A DNA stretch of 7,285 nucleotides, from contig JAEMTR010000069.1 of assembly GCA_016462245.1 (NCBI GenBank), forward strand, positions 1 to 7,285, given 5' to 3'. The DNA is from Solirubrobacteraceae bacterium (GTDB lineage: Bacteria > Actinomycetota > Thermoleophilia > Solirubrobacterales > Solirubrobacteraceae). Under the pieces are notes generated by a model, which saw only the letters and a list, made by a program, of their open reading frames with translations, had not been told where the DNA came from and did not search any database. Made by a program: the position numbers and the translations under genes. Shown piece after piece: positions 5,136 through 7,285 of this stretch (position 1 is its first letter; each line of letters begins with the position of its first letter).

Positions 5136-6416
5136 CTACGGGAAGATTTTCCCGAACTTCGCGAACAGGCGCAGGTTGCCCTTCGGGCGCAGCTTGCGCG
5201 TCAGCAGCAGCTTGCGGGCGTCGACGCGCTTGGCAAAGAGGTCGGCCCAGTCGTCAAACGAGATCACGAGCTTCAGGTTCGCCTTCCGGTTCGTGCCGCG
5301 CGCGACGCTGCACTTGCCTGCATCGAAGCTGAGCTGCCAAGGCTCGGCGTCGGTGAAAGCCCACTCGATCACGGTTCCTGAAGGCACAACATGGACATCC
5401 GCTGCGCGCGCGATCGAATCGAACATCACGTCGGTCGCGTAAGGATCGCGCGAGGCGGGGCGGTCCGGGCCAACAAGGTTCGCCTGCAGCAGAACGCGGC
5501 CGCGCTGGGCTCGCTCATCTAGCGGCAAGTCAACAGCGATTGGCGAGCGCTCGACGGTGTGAAGATTGATCCCGATCGCCTTCAGCCGCATCTCGAGCGC
5601 CTTGACGCCGTCGCGGCCGAGGTCGTCGTAGGAGTAGTTGAAGGCTTCGAAGTAGCTCTGGTCCCAGTTCGGAGGCTTCGCGACGCCGGAGATGTAGACG
5701 CCGTTTTCGCGGAGGACGTCGAGCACGGCGGTTTCGGTGCCTTTCGGGTCAGCGTCGTAGAGGTCGGCGAGCACTTTGACGCCAAAGGCGATGTGTCGCT
5801 GCTCGTCGAGCGCGACGTTGGCGATCCCTGAGCGGAAGCCGGGCAGCAGATCCTCCTCCTCGAGGAAGGCTTCGATCACGTGCTGGCCGGGCTGCGCGAG
5901 CGCGGCTTCAATCAGGACGTGGTAGAGCGTGATTGCGCGTGCGAACTGATGCGGCGACTGGTCGGCGCGCAGCGCCACGCACATGTCCTCAAGGCCTTGG
6001 AAGATCATCTTGTGACCCCAGCTGAGCTGGCCTGATGTGGCGTTCATGCCGCCGGCAATGCTGCCGTCGCCAAGGCCTACGACTTCGTTCATGAAGCGGT
6101 TGAAGAAGACGCTGTGGCGCGCCTCGTCAACCTGCTGCGTCGCGATGAAGTACTTCTGCTCCTCAAGCGGGGCGGCGTCGATGTAGGGCGAGAGGCCGTC
6201 GGTGACAGCGTCTTCGCCGTGGAAGAAGAGCGAAAAGAGCCACATCGCCGTGCGCCGCTGCGCGTCGGTCATCTTCTCTTCCCAGTCGATCTTGTCCTGG
6301 CTGAAGTCGATCTCGGTTGCCGACCAGTTGCCGCGCTCCCAGCGCTCGTAGAGGTCGGTGTAGCTGATGTCGTCGGCGGCGCGGCGAGTTGCCGGGCGCG
6401 GTGCAGTGGTGGCCAT
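5136..6416 (-). CDS. R2-like ligand-binding oxidase (R2lox) fused to an SCP2 domain
   Basis: This encodes 426 residues; plain R2lox proteins are about 300-320. Residues 15-315 are a ferritin-like four-helix bundle of the ribonucleotide reductase R2 type. All six metal ligands can be placed: E68 (FFHGEDAVTD), E98 and H101 (QQVDEARHSVFF), E170 (YHVLIEAAL), E205 and H208 (ALDEQRHIAF). V71 and Y165 stand where R2lox has the Val and Tyr that form an ether cross-link, which separates it from true R2 (NrdB/NrdF). The known family holds a Mn/Fe site and a fatty-acid-like ligand. Residues about 322-426 (DPYATDVMFD through KFGKIFP) look like an SCP2 sterol-carrier domain: VIEWAFTDAEPWQLSFDAGKCSV strands, then LKLVISFDDWADLFAKR and a GNLRLFAKF end. 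I infer a cytoplasmic oxidase acting on a lipid that the SCP2 domain binds. ATG 6416 is chosen over TTG 6419 because GGAG lies 7 bases before it. The gene has its own operator after glyS. A general annotation pipeline might wrongly call it ribonucleotide reductase beta subunit. Confidence 0.88.
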   Translation of the reverse strand: MATTAPRPATRRAADDISYTDLYERWERGNWSATEIDFSQDKIDWEEKMTDAQRRTAMWLFSLFFHGEDAVTDGLSPYIDAAPLEEQKYFIATQQVDEARHSVFFNRFMNEVVGLGDGSIAGGMNATSGQLSWGHKMIFQGLEDMCVALRADQSPHQFARAITLYHVLIEAALAQPGQHVIEAFLEEEDLLPGFRSGIANVALDEQRHIAFGVKVLADLYDADPKGTETAVLDVLRENGVYISGVAKPPNWDQSYFEAFNYSYDDLGRDGVKALEMRLKAIGINLHTVERSPIAVDLPLDERAQRGRVLLQANLVGPDRPASRDPYATDVMFDSIARAADVHVVPSGTVIEWAFTDAEPWQLSFDAGKCSVARGTNRKANLKLVISFDDWADLFAKRVDARKLLLTRKLRPKGNLRLFAKFGKIFP

Positions 6417-6445
6417 CAAAAGTCTCCTCGACTGGTTGCTTTAGC

Positions 6446-6466
6446 GCTTTGACACAGTGTCAAAGC
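6446..6466. promoter_or_regulatory. Perfect 21-bp palindromic operator before the R2lox-SCP2 gene
   Basis: The arm GCTTTGACAC (6446-6455) is repeated exactly as GTGTCAAAGC (6457-6466) around a single central A. It lies 30 bp before the ATG and immediately downstream of the proposed -10 box, so it covers the expected start of transcription. A symmetric site of this size fits a dimeric repressor such as a TetR/AcrR-type protein, though the regulator is not in the window. No run of T follows on either strand, so it is not a factor-independent terminator for glyS. Each strand also contains TTGACA, but no good -10 lies at the right distance. Confidence 0.7.
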
Positions 6467-6469
6467 AGC

Positions 6470-6498
6470 AGCATAGCGATTGGCGCAGTGGTAACGAG
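6470..6498 (-). promoter_or_regulatory. Candidate promoter for the R2lox-SCP2 gene
   Basis: On the minus strand TATGCT (6475-6470) is a plausible -10 box. CTCGTT (6498-6493) is a weak -35 at a 17-base spacing. Transcription would begin near 6463, within the palindrome, which suits repression. The element lies just after the glyS stop codon. Confidence 0.4.
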
Positions 6499-6503
6499 CT
6501 TCT

Positions 6504-7285
6504 TCAGGCCAGCTTCGGGCTCTGCCAAGGCGCTGCCAGCTTCGCTGAAAGCAGCGCTGGCAGATCATCGATCGCGACCCGTTCCTGCGAGAGCGAATCA
6601 CGTTCGCGGATCGTCACGGTGCGGTCGTCGATTGAGTCGTGGTCGATCGTCACGCACCACGGCGTGCCGATCTCATCCTGACGGCGGTAGCGCTTGCCGA
6701 TCGAGCCGCCCTCGTCGTACTCGGTCGTCATCAGCCCACGCAGCGATTCGAACGCTTCACGCGCCAGCTCCGGCTGGCCGTCCTTCTTGACCAGCGGCAG
6801 AACCGCGACCTTGACCGGCGCGAGCCGAGGGTGGAGGCGCAGCACGGTGCGCAGGTCACCTTCGACCTCCTCTTCGTCGTAGGCGTCAACGAGGAAGGCG
6901 AGTGTCGCGCGGTCGGCGCCGGCGGCAGGCTCGATCACGTGCGGCACATACTTCTCGCCGCTTGCTTGGTCGAAGTACTCGAGCTTCTCGCCTGAGAACT
7001 CGGTGTGCTGCTTCAAGTCGAAATCGCCGCGGTTGGCGATCCCCTCAAGCTCCGACCAACCGATCGGGAAGAGGTACTCAATGTCGCTCGTGCCGCTCGA
7101 ATAGTGGCTCAGCTCGTCCTGCTCGTGGACGCGAAGCTGGAGGTGGTCGGGGCGAATCCCGAGGTCGGTGTACCAGCGCTGGCGCTCGGTGCTCCAAAAC
7201 TCGAACCACTTATCTGCCTCAGCCGGCGGTACGAAGAACTCCATCTCCATCTGCTCGAACTCGCGCGTGCGGAAGATGAAGTTGC
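6504..7285 (-). CDS. glyS: Glycyl-tRNA synthetase, C-terminal part (5' end outside window)
   Basis: The frame enters from the right edge and ends at TGA 6506-6504, giving 259 whole codons before the stop. The first visible residues, NFIFRTREFEQMEMEFF, are motif 2 of the class II, alpha2-type glycyl-tRNA synthetase, with the Arg that contacts ATP. SGTSDIEYLFPIGWSELEGIANRGDFDL follows, with Glu/Asp residues of the glycine pocket. Motif 3 is IEPAAGADRATLAFLVDAYDEE. LHPRLAPVKVAVLPLVKKDG opens the anticodon-binding domain, which continues through GSIGKRYRRQDEIGTPWCVTID and VTIRERDSLSQERV to the C-terminus. The protein charges tRNA-Gly with glycine in the cytoplasm. The C-terminus ends at the usual place for the family, so the gene looks intact within the window. 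The ATG at 7250 is internal (inside motif 2) and is not the start. There is no clear terminator before the R2lox control region. Confidence 0.97.
   Translation of the reverse strand, partial: NFIFRTREFEQMEMEFFVPPAEADKWFEFWSTERQRWYTDLGIRPDHLQLRVHEQDELSHYSSGTSDIEYLFPIGWSELEGIANRGDFDLKQHTEFSGEKLEYFDQASGEKYVPHVIEPAAGADRATLAFLVDAYDEEEVEGDLRTVLRLHPRLAPVKVAVLPLVKKDGQPELAREAFESLRGLMTTEYDEGGSIGKRYRRQDEIGTPWCVTIDHDSIDDRTVTIRERDSLSQERVAIDDLPALLSAKLAAPWQSPKLA

Noticed and set aside
5136..6416. Reading the gene as class I ribonucleotide reductase beta subunit (NrdB/NrdF)
   Set aside because: The Val71/Tyr165 pair and overall pattern fit R2lox, a C-terminal SCP2 domain replaces the R2 tail that docks on the alpha subunit, and no nrdA/nrdE gene is near.
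6114..6452. Plus-strand frames opposite the R2lox gene
   Set aside because: They mirror the codon bias of the real minus-strand gene and match no known protein pattern.
6533..6563. Inverted repeat CTGCCAGC / GCTGGCAG with a 15-base loop as a terminator
   Set aside because: It lies inside the glyS coding sequence, before the stop, and has no T-run.

Overview
This window is moderately GC-rich, densely packed bacterial DNA. I infer a high-GC actinobacterium, most likely of the Thermoleophilia/Solirubrobacterales kind. The reasons are the gene content (a coiled-coil/AT-hook/winged-helix DNA-binding protein, a small four-cysteine protein, an R2-like oxidase fused to a sterol-carrier domain), GTG and TTG start options, and simple TANNNT -10 boxes. 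This placement is inference from protein character, not from a database search. I see no RNA genes, CRISPR arrays, insertion sequences or phage genes.

Layout. Positions 1-398 (minus) hold most of a small basic DNA-binding protein that runs off the left edge. Positions 522-962 and 971-1894 (minus) are a tight two-gene unit: a YbjT-like NAD(P)-binding SDR-fold protein followed 8 bp later by an SRPBCC-fold protein. Directly upstream of that pair, 1907-2053 encodes a 48-residue stub with a clear FAD/NAD Rossmann signature, preceded by several overlapping hairpins. It looks like the remnant of a flavoprotein gene. A small four-cysteine protein (2225-2455, plus) converges on a CPA1-type Na+/H+ antiporter (2464-3717, minus). 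The antiporter is divergent from a metallo-beta-lactamase-fold hydrolase (3761-4531, plus), which is followed by a single-pass membrane protein with an Ala/Lys/Asp repeat tail (4590-5126, plus). That gene converges with 9 bp to spare on the most interesting gene, an R2-like ligand-binding oxidase (R2lox) fused to a C-terminal SCP2 lipid-binding domain (5136-6416, minus). The last gene, 6504-7285 (minus), is the C-terminal part of glycyl-tRNA synthetase, cut by the right edge.

How the parts may work together. Most genes appear to be separate housekeeping or accessory units. The SDR and SRPBCC proteins are very probably co-transcribed and may act on a common hydrophobic or carbonyl substrate. 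The R2lox-SCP2 gene has its own control region in the 87 bp after glyS: a perfect 21-bp palindrome (10-bp arms) placed where transcription from a TATGCT -10 box should start. This suggests repression by an unidentified dimeric regulator. R2lox proteins bind a fatty-acid-like ligand at a two-metal site and SCP2 domains bind lipids, so the fusion plausibly delivers a lipid substrate to the oxidase. TATGCT is the best -10 candidate in front of three genes here (minus 398, plus 4590, minus 6416).
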